From Aequorivita sp. HC6-5 (lineage in GTDB: Bacteria; Bacteroidota; Bacteroidia; Flavobacteriales; Flavobacteriaceae): a stretch of 64,000 nucleotides of DNA. The DNA is taken from the NCBI GenBank assembly GCA_905182755.1, contig CAJJCS010000001.1:138945-202944 (forward strand), given 5' to 3'. The translations under genes were made by a program, and so were the position numbers. Below are positions 1 to 9,419 of the stretch, in pieces. The notes beneath the pieces are model-generated. The model saw only the letters and a program-made list of their open reading frames with translations. It ran no database searches and was not told the origin of the DNA. Within the stretch, counting starts at the first letter, position 1, and every line of letters starts with the position of its first letter.

Positions 1-1
1 A

Positions 2-586
2 GCTGCCACTGGCATTGACATTCAGATTATTGATGGTAATGATGAAGCTGCTATTATTGCATCTACAGATTTAAAGCAACTCATTAGTGATAATAAAGTA
101 TTCTTATATGTAGATGTGGGAGGGGGCTCCACAGAATTTACAGTCTTTGCCAATGGTCAAAATATTGCGTCACACTCATTTAAATTGGGCACGGTCCGTA
201 TTATAAACGGCATGGTTGACGACGCTATGTGGGAACAGGCACAACAGTGGGTTACCCAACATACAAAAGCATATTCTAAAATTAATGTAATAGGCTCTGG
301 AGGAAATATAAATAGTATATATCGCTTTAGCGAAAAGAAGGTAGGGCAGCCCCTGAGTTATTTGTTTATGTCTAACTTCTATGAAAAAGTAAAACAGTAT
401 GATTACAACCAGCGTGTATTTGAACTCAAAATGAATCCAGATAGGGCAGATGTGATTATTCCAGCTACGCGTATTTACCTGTCTGCCATGAAGTGGGCAA
501 AAGCAAAAAACATGTATGTTCCTAAAATTGGTTTGGCAGATGGTATTGTAAAACAGCTTTACAATGAACGAAATGCAAGTACGTAG
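2..586 (+). CDS. ppx: Exopolyphosphatase / Ppx-GppA phosphatase, C-terminal part (5'-truncated by the window)
   Basis: The open frame runs from the first bases of the window, upstream of the tracked start at 116, so the gene begins outside. The visible part has the phosphate-binding glycine motif VDVGGGSTEF of the Ppx/GppA (sugar kinase-Hsp70-actin fold) family, then the conserved VIGSGGNI segment and a C-terminal RADVIIPA stretch typical of these phosphatases. The family removes terminal phosphates from inorganic polyphosphate or hydrolyses pppGpp in the cytoplasm. Which of the two applies cannot be told from this half. The GTG used by the ORF track is internal to the glycine motif and is not a start. 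Confidence 0.88.
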   Translation, partial: AATGIDIQIIDGNDEAAIIASTDLKQLISDNKVFLYVDVGGGSTEFTVFANGQNIASHSFKLGTVRIINGMVDDAMWEQAQQWVTQHTKAYSKINVIGSGGNINSIYRFSEKKVGQPLSYLFMSNFYEKVKQYDYNQRVFELKMNPDRADVIIPATRIYLSAMKWAKAKNMYVPKIGLADGIVKQLYNERNAST

Positions 587-612
587 AGATAGCGTTTGTT
601 TCTAGAACAAAG

Positions 613-1224
613 TTATCCATGAATACTTTCATTTTTACTCAAATCTTTCATGACTTGAGCTTCAAAATTTAGTAAATCTTGCCATTTTTCATCTACTTCT
701 TTTCGGTCTCCATATTGTCTTGCAAAGCCTAGAAACATGGTGTAATGATTTGCTTCGCTAACCATAAGTTTATGGTAAAAATCTGCTAATTCTTGATCTT
801 CTAATTCTTCACTCAGTAGTCTGAAACGCTCACAACTTCTAGCCTCTATCAGCGCGGCATATAAAAGCCTGTGAACTAGTTGTGTTGTTCTGCTGCCACC
901 TTTTGGGAAGAATTTTAAAATCTCTAGTACGTAGCTATCTTTACGATCACGCCCCAAAGTCCAGCCACGGGCTATGATTTTATCATGTACTAGTTTGAAG
1001 TGACTAATCTCTTCTTTTACAAGCGCCACCATTTCTTGAACCAACGCTGTATACTCAGGAAATGAAACAATTAAAGAGATGGCCGTAGAGGTTGCTTTTT
1101 GTTCACAATAGGCGTGATCTGTCAGTATTTCCTCAATATTTTTCTCAACAATATTTACCCATCTTGGATCTGTAGGCAATTTTAACCCCAGCATTTTAAT
1201 TGGGTTTTGTGATTTTGAATTCAT
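613..1224 (-). CDS. miaE: tRNA-(ms2io6A37)-hydroxylase MiaE-like diiron protein
   Basis: A 203-residue protein with the spaced diiron ligands of the MiaE ferritin-like family: EEISHF near residue 70, EARSCERF near residue 126 and SEANHYTMF near residue 155. MiaE is an oxygen-dependent hydroxylase acting on the modified adenosine at tRNA position 37. The length is normal and the ATG start gives a complete N-terminus. It lies 8 bp downstream of dnaX on the same strand and may be cotranscribed with it. No frame damage is seen here, unlike its neighbour. Confidence 0.88.
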   Translation of the reverse strand: MNSKSQNPIKMLGLKLPTDPRWVNIVEKNIEEILTDHAYCEQKATSTAISLIVSFPEYTALVQEMVALVKEEISHFKLVHDKIIARGWTLGRDRKDSYVLEILKFFPKGGSRTTQLVHRLLYAALIEARSCERFRLLSEELEDQELADFYHKLMVSEANHYTMFLGFARQYGDRKEVDEKWQDLLNFEAQVMKDLSKNESIHG

Positions 1225-1232
1225 AGCAGTAA

Positions 1233-2997
1233 TTAAATATCTAGTTCAAAGGCATTTCTGAGCGCTTCTAGATTAGGGTTTTTTTCCACTAGTTTTTCAT
1301 ACTTCTCTTTGTCTGTATATGCATACCGTTTTACTTGCAATTCATTAACATCTATTACCAGATCAACATTGTAATTTTGAAGTTCTTTGCGCATGTATGT
1401 TAACAGCTCAAATTTATCTCTTTCTACCTCTATTTTTATGGTTTGATTTGGAAATTCAAGATGAATCATCCCATCTTTTAATTTAGGCTCATTCATGGTA
1501 AGGTGAGACAAGAAATTGTATTTCCCTTGCCCTTTAACAATCTCCGTATATGCATTCCAGTGAGTAATCATTTGCTGCTGAGTGAAATCTTCAGTAGGCA
1601 GGTTTTCTTGATTAGGAATCCCTTGCATTAATTTCTTTTGTGAGCTGTTGCTTTTTTTGAATGCTTTTTAAGGATAGTGCTGAAACTCTTTTTTTCGAGG
1701 AAACTTCGTCTTTAATTGGCTGTGGTTGCTGGATAATTTCTTGTTTATCTACCTGGGTAGAGGAAGGGTTTTGATTTTCTTGCTCCTTCGTCTGGTTTGT
1801 TTGCACAATTGGTGGAGTTGCAATGGCAGGTACTTGCTGGGTAGTATCTAGCTTTTCTTGAGCCTGTCCTGCTATTTCTTTAAAATGAGAAGGAGGAAGT
1901 ACAAAACGTTTTTTTAGCTTATTGGCCTTTTTTTTTTCTCCCTGCGCAGTGAGAGATGTCAATTGCATTAAGCATAGTTCTACTAGTAGCCTTTGGTTGC
2001 GGCTTGTTTTAAATTTCAAATCACAGGAGTTAGCAATATCAAGCGCCTCTATTAAAAAATCGTGAGGGGTCTGCTGTGATTGCTCTAGATACATTTTCTT
2101 TACCTGATCACCTACCTCTAGCAGGGAGATGGTTTGTTGGTTTTTGCAAACCAATAAGTCTCTAAAGTGAGAAGCTAGTCCCATAATAAAATGATGACCA
2201 TCAAACCCTTTGCTTAAAATTTCATTGTAGGCTAACAATACCTGAGGAATATCATTTTGTATCACAAGGTCTGTGATATTAAAATAATAGGTGTAATCTA
2301 GTACATTGAGATTTTCTGTAACTGCTTCACGGGTAAGGTTTTCTCCAGAAAAACTAACTACTCTATCAAAAATAGAGAGTGCATCTCTAAGAGCACCATC
2401 CGCTTTTTGAGCAATAACATGCAAGCGCATCATCTTGAGCGGTGATATTTTCTTGTTGGGCTACAGACGCTAAATGTCCTTTAATATCTTGTACTGTAAT
2501 ACGTCTAAAATCAAAAATTTGACATCTTGATAATATTGTAGGTATGATTTTGTGTTTCTCTGTAGTTGCTAATATAAAAATGGCATGCTTTGGCGGCTCT
2601 TCAAGGGTTTTTAAAAAAGCATTAAATGCAGCAGATGACAACATGTGTACCTCATCTATAATATAGACCTTGTATTGTCCAACCTGTGGAGGAATACGTA
2701 CTTGGTCTATAAGATTTCTTATATCATCTACAGAATTATTAGAGGCAGCATCTAATTCAAAAATATTAAAAGCAAAATCCTCATCTTCTTTATGATTCCG
2801 TCTTGGTTTATTTTTTTTGCCAATATACGCGCACAGGTCGTTTTACCAACGCCTCTTGGTCCTGTAAACAAAAGCGCTTGTGCTAAGTGATTGTTTTCTA
2901 TGGCATTTTCCAAGGTATTTGTAATAGCCTTTTGGCCTACAACATCTTTAAATGTTGTGGGTCTGTACTTTCTAGCCGATACAATAAATGGTTCCAT
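1233..2997 (-). CDS. dnaX: DNA polymerase III subunit gamma/tau, interrupted by three apparent frameshifts
   Basis: Four tracked ORFs are pieces of one gene. The N-terminus MEPFIVSARKYRPTTF carries the Walker A GPRGVGKTTCARI, the untracked middle frame reads IFELDAASNN and IIDEVHML (Walker B region), then LKTLEEPPKHAIFILATTEKHK and the sensor/lid parts follow. Frame breaks fall near 2792-2800 (one base missing), 2420-2427 (one base extra) and 1612-1622 (one base extra). Repairing each restores a contiguous clamp-loader ATPase plus tau-like tail. The usual Cys zinc knuckle after Walker A is replaced by an acidic stretch, as I recall for flavobacterial homologues. The gene is essential in bacteria, so sequence error is likelier than true loss. 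Confidence 0.9.
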
Positions 2998-3081
2998 AGT
3001 ATAGAAACAAATATAAGTAGGTGCGTTCCTTAATTAAAAAAATAGAGCTTCTTATTTTACGATATTTATTAACAATAATGA

Positions 3082-3089
3082 TACTTTTG
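3082..3089 (+). promoter_or_regulatory. Bacteroidota-type -7 box of the RNase P RNA promoter
   Basis: TACTTTTG matches the Bacteroidota primary sigma -7 consensus TAnnTTTG and ends 5 nt before the first base of the predicted RNase P RNA (P1 stem). No clear -33 TTG element is present at the usual distance. It is divergent from dnaX. Confidence 0.55.
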
Positions 3090-3093
3090 CAAT

Positions 3094-3415
3094 AGCAGGT
3101 CGCCTTATCGCTTCAAACTTGTTTTGAAGAGGAAAGTCCGGGCACCATAGGGAAGTATAGCGGCTAACAGCCGTCATTTCTAATAGCTTTAGCTAAAAGA
3201 GAGAGGACTAGTGCAACAGAAAGTATGTACAGGTTATGCTGTAGTGAAACCAGGTAAACTCTATGCGGTGAAATGCCACGTATACCAGCAATAAGGGTTC
3301 CCGCCCATGCTGGAGGGTGGGCAGATGGAGTGTATGTGTAAATGTACACCTAGATAAATGATAAGGAATTTTTGGCACAAGCCAAATTGAACAGAACCCG
3401 GCTTATAGACCTGCT
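3094..3415 (+). ncRNA. rnpB: RNase P RNA (class A)
   Basis: The sequence has the hallmarks of bacterial RNase P RNA: 5' GAGGAAAGTCCGGGC, the ACAGAA element (twice), AGGTAAACTC, a GATAAATGAT segment and the 3' ACAGAACCCGGCTTATAGACC. The P1 helix pairs AGCAGGTC at the 5' end with GACCTGCT at the 3' end, which sets both boundaries. A run of T residues follows directly and probably ends transcription. This RNA is the catalytic subunit that removes the 5' leader of tRNA precursors. The tracked ORF 3164..3349 on the minus strand is a shadow over it. Confidence 0.96.
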
Positions 3416-3433
3416 TTTTTTATAATTTGGATT

Positions 3434-3967
3434 TTATTGAAAAAAACTAAAGACAGAACCGCCGTATCTTCTTGACTCTGAAAAACGCTCAAAGCCAGAT
3501 ACATCTGTATGTTTTGAGTGTTCTAAAATAAAAACTCCTTCTTGGGATACAAAACCATTTTTGAATGATTGGCTAATCATTTGCTCTAGTTGTTGGAGGG
3601 TGAAATCATAAGGAGGGTCTGCAAAAATGATATCAAAAGACCTTGAAGGCATTTTTGTATACTTAAAAATATCAGCTTTGATAGCATGAATATTGTAGTG
3701 TAGTTCTTCAGAGATTTTAGAAATATATTTGATGCAACCAAAATGACTATCTACCGAGGTTATATCTTTGCAACCTCTGGAGGCAAACTCATAACTAATG
3801 TTTCCAGTACCAGAAAATAAATCAAGTAATGATATGTCTTGAAACATCCACCTATGGTTTAAAATATTAAACAATCCTTCTTTGGCAAAATCTGTGGTGG
3901 GACGCACCGGTAAAGACTTTGGAGCCATGAGGCGTTTCCCTTTATGTAAACCTGAAATAATGCGCAT
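3434..3967 (-). CDS. rsmD: 16S rRNA (guanine966-N2)-methyltransferase
   Basis: A 177-residue protein beginning MRIISGLHKGKRL, the normal RsmD start and length. It has the SAM-binding LDLFSGTGNISYE motif and the catalytic DPPYDF motif of N2-guanine methyltransferases. The ORF track joins it to the upstream gene in one 461-residue frame, but the ATG at 3967 lies two bases after the TAG stop of the DUF3822 gene once an indel near 4020 is corrected. I therefore split it off. It modifies G966 of 16S rRNA during 30S assembly. It converges on rnpB. Confidence 0.88.
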   Translation of the reverse strand: MRIISGLHKGKRLMAPKSLPVRPTTDFAKEGLFNILNHRWMFQDISLLDLFSGTGNISYEFASRGCKDITSVDSHFGCIKYISKISEELHYNIHAIKADIFKYTKMPSRSFDIIFADPPYDFTLQQLEQMISQSFKNGFVSQEGVFILEHSKHTDVSGFERFSESRRYGGSVFSFFQ

Positions 3968-3969
3968 TG

Positions 3970-4789
3970 CTATATATTTGAAATAATAAATTGTTCGTGC
4001 TTTGGAGTGTCTTTGATTTCTGCTCCCTTTGTTGTTTGGCTCAAAATTGATGTGTCTTATATAGGTGAATAATAGTGCAAATAAAGAATCATCTTTTGTT
4101 ATAGCTCCACTTAATGTTACAGTGTCTGTTTCTGGTTTAAGCCCTAATTGTTCATAGCAAAAAAGGATATAATATATAAAATCTTCAGGTGTTTTGTAGC
4201 TATAGGTATTGCATAATTGTAATTTACTATTCTTACTTACTATACAGGTGAAACTATCTTTAAATACATGCACATGCACCTTTGGCGAGTTTATATCACT
4301 AGGGCTATTTAAAATTGTCTCTAGTAATTTTGTAGTAGCATGATAATAAGAAAAACTCCCGTAGGTATCAAAAAAGAAATTATTGACATTTATATAAGGC
4401 GTATATACTGTAATAATATCTTGGGTATGCACCGTATCAAAGGCTATGAAATCTGTGGCAAGTATTTTTGAATTAAACTTTAAATACTCTGCTGCTTTTT
4501 GAGGATCAAAAAGTGATTTAGGCACGTTTGTGGCCATGTCATTGCAGTGTATTAAAACAACATCATCAAAGTTATTTTTAAGCTCGGGGGTGTCGTTGAT
4601 TTTTTGTGTAAGGTGAGTAAGTAACTCTTCTGGAGTAATGGCCTGGTCAAAAATTGTTTCACAGAAAAAGAGAACTTCTTTGGTGTGGGTGTGGGTTATT
4701 AAAAAAGAATGTCCGGTCAATGCTAATTGAACGGACAGGCTTTGATGGGCAATAGGCCCTGTATTATTGTTTTGTTTGTTCAGCGTCAT
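3970..4789 (-). CDS. DUF3822 family protein, frameshifted near its C-terminus
   Basis: A protein of about 272 residues of the DUF3822 family, a Bacteroidota family usually found just upstream of rsmD. The function is unknown and the fold is possibly actin/ASKHA-like. The ATG at 4789 (MTLNKQNNN) is preferred to the tracked TTG at 4819 because the latter lies inside the upstream gene. Near 4018-4030 the frame shifts: the alternative frame reads EIKDTPKHEQFIISNI then TAG, just before the rsmD ATG, which restores a separate stop. The start overlaps the end of the upstream gene by about 26 bp, suggesting translational coupling in a three-gene operon with rsmD. Confidence 0.72.
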
Positions 4790-5458
4790 ATATTTTTGGC
4801 CAGTTACCAGAGGTGTCAACCTCTTCTAGAGATCCAACTTTAACAAAGGCGCCATTTACACCCTCAACAGATACAACCTGCTGTTCTTGATTGATTAGGT
4901 CTTTATCCAAACCTTCTAGAATGATTTTCTTGCTAATTCTAGCTTCAAAAGCAGAATAGGCTTTCTCATTTTTTCTTCCTTGGTTTTTTATAACCTCACC
5001 AACTCTAAGCTCTATTATCCAGTAATTCCCTCTTGCTCTAGTGGTAAATTCATCATTGTCTTGTAACGATCTGTACCTCCAAATATAGAATCTCTAACAG
5101 CTGTAAAACCTAAAGTGTCCAACAAAACGGCCTCTAGAATATATCCTCCTGTTTTTGCGTCTAAGCCGTAGGCTTTATTTTTCTTCTCATCTGCATAACT
5201 AGTGTCACGTCTTTGAACGTTTGCAAACTGTGCAGTATCTAAAAAACGAACCAAGCTATCAAAACTTCCTGTAAATTTACCAGTGATTTCTTTGTGTGCT
5301 AACTCTGCAGCTCGAACATCTTTTAAGTTTTTAATCACTTTGGCATAACGGGCGTCACGTTTTTCATTAAATTCTACAGGGCCAATAATTGAGCTGTATA
5401 ATTTCCACCCTAAAAAGATAATGAGTACCCAAAGAACAAGTTGTAATATTAATTTCAT
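4764..5458 (-). CDS. Conserved membrane-anchored protein of unknown function, frameshifted
   Basis: The start MKLILQLVLWVLIIFLGW is a single N-terminal membrane anchor. The soluble part contains KVIKNLKDVRAAELAHKE and a C-terminal IELRVGEVIKN...FEARISKKIILEGL region that is reached only by shifting frame near 5013-5022, after the tracked stop. With that correction the protein is about 231 residues and its stop overlaps the start of the DUF3822 gene. The long N-terminal extension in the ORF track (start 5542) is rejected because it is not hydrophobic and lies upstream of a good start. I do not recognise a function; its place upstream of DUF3822-rsmD suggests a conserved operon. Confidence 0.6.
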
Positions 5459-5583
5459 TGTAAAGAAAAATTTAGGTTTTTTTAGAAATACTAGGTCTAT
5501 CGCAAATCTACAATTTTTTTTTGTTCGTAAAAGTATATTCATAAAAATAATGGCATCTTTAAGGCTTCTAAGAAACCTCTTTT

Positions 5584-7014
5584 ATGGATGTGTCACAATT
5601 TTATAGTTTACTGAAAAGCGATTTTCCGCATAACACTACTGCAAAACAGGATATTGCACTGCATTTGCTGTCCAAATTTGTGTTAAATGACAAGAAAAAT
5701 GAAGTGTTTTTACTCAAAGGATATGCCGGTACGGGTAAAACAACCATAACCGGAACCATAGTTAAGAACCTTGGTAAAGCAAAAATGTCTTCAGTGCTTT
5801 TGGCACCAACAGGAAGAGCTGCTAAGGTAATTAGTAATTATGCTGGTAAAGAAGCCTTTACCATTCATAGAAAAATATACTATCCCAAACCAAAAAAAGG
5901 AGGAGGGGTTTCTTTTACATTGCAAAATAATAAGCACAGAAACACCATTTTCATGGTTGATGAGGCTTCTATGATTCCAGATATTAATCAAGACGCTAAG
6001 CTTTTTGAAAACGGTTCTTTACTCGATGATTTATTGCAATTTATATACAGTGGTCATAACTGTAAGCTGTTGCTTATTGGAGATACTGCTCAATTACCTC
6101 CTGTAAAACTTGATGTAAGCCCAGCTCTGGATGCCCGTATATTAGAAAACCAATTTAACAAACATGTTATAGAGATAGAGCTTGATGATGTGGTACGCCA
6201 GCAGCATGATAGTGGTATTTTATGGAATGCAACCAAATTAAGAGAAACACTAAATGAAGGAATTTATGATCGTTTTAAATTTAGTGATCAGGTATTTGCA
6301 GATGTAGTGAAGCCTCAAGATGGCATGGAAATTATGGATGCCCTTGAGCAGCACTATAACAGTGAAGACAATGATAATACAGTACTTATTGTAAGATCAA
6401 ACAAACGCGCAAATTTATATAACCAAAGCATACGCACTCGCATTTTGTTTCAAGAAGATGAGCTTTCTGCGGGAGATAGATTAATGGTGGTTAAAAATAA
6501 CTATCACTGGGTTTCTAGTGAGAGTGATGCAGGATTTATTGCAAATGGAGATATAGTACAAGTTTTAGAAATTTTCAGATTTGTTGACCTATATGGTTTT
6601 CGTTTTGCAGAGGTAAAAGTGCAGTTAGCAGATTATCCAAAAATGAAAGCCTTTGAAACCGTATTGCTTTTAAACACACTTACTTCTGAAACTCCCTCAC
6701 TAACCTATGATGATTCTAACCGCCTGTATCAAGAGGTGATGAAAGATTATGCACATGAGAGTTCGAAATTCAAAAAATTTCAAGCGGTTAAAAAAAACAG
6801 ATATTTTAATGCCCTTCAAGTAAAATTCTCTTATGCAATTACGTGTCATAAAAGCCAGGGAGGGCAATGGCAAAATGTATTTGTTGAACAGCCTTATTTG
6901 CCCAATGGTGTAGATAAAGATTACCTTCGTTGGTTGTATACAGCTATCACAAGAGCCCAAGAAAAATTATATTTGATTGGTTTTAAAGAAGATTTTTTTG
7001 AACAAGATGCCTAA
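5584..7014 (+). CDS. ATP-dependent RecD-like DNA helicase (AAA_30 / UvrD_C_2)
   Basis: A 476-residue superfamily 1 helicase. Walker A is GYAGTGKTTI near residue 46, motif II is MVDEASMI near residue 123, motif III is LLIGDTAQLPPV, and the C-terminal motifs AITCHKSQGGQW and LYTAITRAQEKLYLIGF are those of RecD/UvrD_C_2 proteins. It lacks the long N-terminal domain of RecD2, so it belongs to the short RecD-like group common in Bacteroidota. It presumably unwinds DNA in replication or repair. The ATG start is clear. It is divergent from the membrane-protein operon to the left. Confidence 0.87.
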   Translation: MDVSQFYSLLKSDFPHNTTAKQDIALHLLSKFVLNDKKNEVFLLKGYAGTGKTTITGTIVKNLGKAKMSSVLLAPTGRAAKVISNYAGKEAFTIHRKIYYPKPKKGGGVSFTLQNNKHRNTIFMVDEASMIPDINQDAKLFENGSLLDDLLQFIYSGHNCKLLLIGDTAQLPPVKLDVSPALDARILENQFNKHVIEIELDDVVRQQHDSGILWNATKLRETLNEGIYDRFKFSDQVFADVVKPQDGMEIMDALEQHYNSEDNDNTVLIVRSNKRANLYNQSIRTRILFQEDELSAGDRLMVVKNNYHWVSSESDAGFIANGDIVQVLEIFRFVDLYGFRFAEVKVQLADYPKMKAFETVLLLNTLTSETPSLTYDDSNRLYQEVMKDYAHESSKFKKFQAVKKNRYFNALQVKFSYAITCHKSQGGQWQNVFVEQPYLPNGVDKDYLRWLYTAITRAQEKLYLIGFKEDFFEQDA

Positions 7015-7041
7015 TGTTAATCTTCAATGTACATTAATATG

Positions 7042-7049
7042 TATTTTTG
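7042..7049 (+). promoter_or_regulatory. Candidate -7 box upstream of kdsB
   Basis: TATTTTTG fits TAnnTTTG and stands about 54 bp before the kdsB ATG. No convincing -33 element was found, so this is a single-box prediction. Confidence 0.4.
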
Positions 7050-7102
7050 TTTGACAACATAATTTTAATAATAACAAACCCTAAAGTACCTTGAATACTA
7101 GT

Positions 7103-7843
7103 ATGAAAATAATAGCAATGATACCGGCACGCTACCAGGCCTCTCGTTTTCCTGGAAAATTGATGCAAGATTTAGGGGGTCAAACTGTAATTTTACGCAC
7201 CTACAGGGCAACCGTGGCTACGGGCCTGTTTGAGGATGTTTTTGTAGTTACCGATAGTGCTATTATTTTTAAAGAAATTACTGCCCATGGCGGAAAAGCC
7301 ATCATGAGTATCAAGGAACATGAGTGCGGCAGCGACCGAATAGCAGAGGCTGTTGCCAACATGGATATTGACATTGTTGTAAATGTGCAAGGAGATGAGC
7401 CTTTTACAAACAAAGAAGCATTGGTAACACTTTTGGATGTCTTTAAAGCCGCGGATGCCACAAAAATAGATTTGGCCTCTTTGATGGTTAAAATTACAGA
7501 TTGGGATGAAATTAATAATTCTAATTGCGTGAAGGTTATCGTTAATAAAGAGAGTTTTGCTCAGTATTTTTCTAGAGCTCCCATACCTTTTGCTCGTGAT
7601 AAAGATTTGGCAACAAGTTACTATAAACATAAAGGAATTTATGCCTTTACAAAGCAGGCGCTGTTAGATTTTTATCATCTGCCAATGGGCACTCTAGAGG
7701 CTATAGAGAAAATTGAATGCATACGGTATTTGGAATATGGAAAAAATATTAAAATGGTAGAGACCACCGTTCAAGGAATTGGTATTGACACCCCCGAAGA
7801 TCTAATCAAGGCAAATGTTATCTTAAAAAACAAACAACACTAG
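7103..7843 (+). CDS. kdsB: 3-deoxy-manno-octulosonate cytidylyltransferase
   Basis: A 246-residue enzyme starting [19 protein letters not shown]. The nucleotide-binding [12 protein letters not shown] loop, the NVQGDEPF metal/CTP motif and the GIDTPEDL C-terminal motif are those of KdsB. It activates Kdo with CTP to CMP-Kdo for lipid A-core assembly, in the cytoplasm, and marks a Gram-negative host. The ATG at 7103 is chosen over the tracked TTG at 7091 because it gives the family-standard N-terminus. Frame intact, length normal. Confidence 0.95.
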   Translation: MKIIAMIPARYQASRFPGKLMQDLGGQTVILRTYRATVATGLFEDVFVVTDSAIIFKEITAHGGKAIMSIKEHECGSDRIAEAVANMDIDIVVNVQGDEPFTNKEALVTLLDVFKAADATKIDLASLMVKITDWDEINNSNCVKVIVNKESFAQYFSRAPIPFARDKDLATSYYKHKGIYAFTKQALLDFYHLPMGTLEAIEKIECIRYLEYGKNIKMVETTVQGIGIDTPEDLIKANVILKNKQH

Positions 7844-7906
7844 AGTTGTAGTACCTTAGAAAAATAGCACCATCATAATTTAGCAAATCACACCAAGCAA
7901 CACTAC

Positions 7907-8443
7907 ATGGGATTAACAAAATTTATATACTTTAATTTACTTGGGTGGAAAATAGATGGAGACTTTGACCGCTCCATTAAAAAATCTATACTAATAGTTG
8001 CTCCTCATACCAGCAATATCGATTTTTTATTATCTGTACTAGTGAGACGTATTTTAAAGCTGCAAATTAATTTTGTAGCTAAAAAAGAGTTGTTTAAACC
8101 TCTATGGGGATGGTATTTTAAATGGATGGGTGGCGCTGCTTTAAATAGAAATAAGGCTGAGAACAAAGTACAAGCTATTGCTAATGTATTTTCAGAACAT
8201 CAAGAATTTAGGTTGGCTATAGCTCCCGAAGGGACCAGAAAAAAAGTAAGCACCTGGAAAACAGGGTATTATTACATAGCCCTTAAGGCCAATGTGCCAA
8301 TTATCTCTGTGCGTTTAGACTATCAAAATAAGGTGATGGGTATCAGTGAGCCTTTTTACCCTACTGGAGATATCAAGGCTGATGAGCTTAAATTAAGAGC
8401 TTTTTACAAGGGCATAAAAGGCAAGGTGGCAGCTTGGAGTTAG
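7907..8443 (+). CDS. Lysophospholipid (1-acyl-glycerol-3-phosphate) acyltransferase family protein
   Basis: A 178-residue PlsC-family protein. The acyltransferase motif I appears as HTSNIDFLL (H-X4-D, near residue 38) and motif III as APEGTRKK near residue 105. It is short and lacks a clear membrane segment, like the small flavobacterial PlsC relatives. The family transfers an acyl chain to a lysophospholipid or related acceptor at the inner membrane; the acceptor here is unknown. It follows kdsB by 63 bp on the same strand, so an envelope-lipid role is a reasonable inference. Confidence 0.8.
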   Translation: MGLTKFIYFNLLGWKIDGDFDRSIKKSILIVAPHTSNIDFLLSVLVRRILKLQINFVAKKELFKPLWGWYFKWMGGAALNRNKAENKVQAIANVFSEHQEFRLAIAPEGTRKKVSTWKTGYYYIALKANVPIISVRLDYQNKVMGISEPFYPTGDIKADELKLRAFYKGIKGKVAAWS

Positions 8444-8469
8444 AAGCCACTAGTGATACGACTTTTTAT

Positions 8470-9189
8470 CTAGGGTGTAGTTTCTTCCATGGTGTGATAT
8501 ACATTTTGTACATCATCATCTTCTTCTAGCTTCTCTAATAATTTTTCTACATCTGCCGTTTGCTCTGGTGTGATAGATTTAGTCACCTGAGGTATGCGTT
8601 CAAAACCGGAAGACAAAATTTCAATATTATGTGTCTCAAGGTAGCTTTGAATATTTCCGAAGCTTTCAAAAGGAGCATAAATTAAAACGCCATCTTCGTC
8701 CTCAAATATTTCTTCTACGCCATAATCTATAAGTTCTAGCTCTAATTCTTCAAGATCTAATTCTCCCACATTCACCCTAAAATTACAAAGGTGATCAAAC
8801 ATAAAAACAACAGACCCAGAGGTACCCATATTACCATCACATTTATTGAAATAGGAGCGTACATTTGCAACAGTTCTGGTATTGTTATCTGTAGCTGTTT
8901 CTATTAATATGGCAATACCATGTTGTGCATATCCTTCAAATAATACTTCTTTATAATCTCCTAGACTCTTGTCACTAGCACGTTTGATGGCTCTCTCTAC
9001 GTTGTCTTTGGGCATGTTCAAAGACTTTGCGTTTTGAATCACTGCACGCAACCTGGAATTTGAATCTGGATCTGGGCCGCCTTCTTTGACCGCCATTACA
9101 ATGTCTTTACCAATTCTGGTAAAGGCCTTACTCATGGCAGACCAACGTTTCATTTTCCTTGCTTTTCTGAATTCAAAAGCTCTTCCCAT
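8470..9189 (-). CDS. yebC: YebC/PmpR family DNA-binding regulator / translation factor
   Basis: A 239-residue protein with the classic YebC opening: MGRAFEFRK, then SKAFTRIGKDIVMAVKEGG, NIPKDNVERAIKRA-like NMPKDNVERAIKRA, and acidic C-terminal domains. The family was described as transcriptional regulators (PmpR); some members have more recently been linked to ribosomes stalled at proline-rich stretches. Length and order of domains are normal. The gene converges on the acyltransferase and diverges from the helicase at 9420; the 230-bp gap between the latter two holds the promoters. Confidence 0.93.
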   Translation of the reverse strand: MGRAFEFRKARKMKRWSAMSKAFTRIGKDIVMAVKEGGPDPDSNSRLRAVIQNAKSLNMPKDNVERAIKRASDKSLGDYKEVLFEGYAQHGIAILIETATDNNTRTVANVRSYFNKCDGNMGTSGSVVFMFDHLCNFRVNVGELDLEELELELIDYGVEEIFEDEDGVLIYAPFESFGNIQSYLETHNIEILSSGFERIPQVTKSITPEQTADVEKLLEKLEEDDDVQNVYHTMEETTP

Positions 9190-9387
9190 AATAGTGTATT
9201 TTTAGTAAAAGCCAAATATAAAAAATACACACTCTAAAAACCAACTGTGTACTCAAAAGTTTCATTTCATAAATTATTGATCATTTAATTTGGCTTTTTG
9301 GTTTGTTGTACCTACAATTTTTTAACAAAAAAATGTTTTTTCAGAAAAATACTATCAAAGTAGTATGGTAGAAGTCACAAAAGAACG

Positions 9388-9395
9388 TAATTTTG
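9388..9395 (+). promoter_or_regulatory. Candidate -7 box for the helicase gene
   Basis: TAATTTTG matches TAnnTTTG and lies about 25 bp upstream of the GTG start of the helicase. No clear -33 TTG at the expected spacing. Confidence 0.4.
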
Positions 9396-9419
9396 CAACT
9401 TGCATAAATTCTCATAATT

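Noticed and set aside
3164-3349. Minus-strand 61-residue ORF
   Set aside because: It lies wholly within RNase P RNA and has no family resemblance.
3434-4819. A DUF3822-RsmD fusion protein
   Set aside because: The two families are separate; an alternative frame supplies a normal stop just before a normal rsmD start.
7193-7630. 145-residue minus-strand ORF
   Set aside because: Antisense shadow of kdsB.
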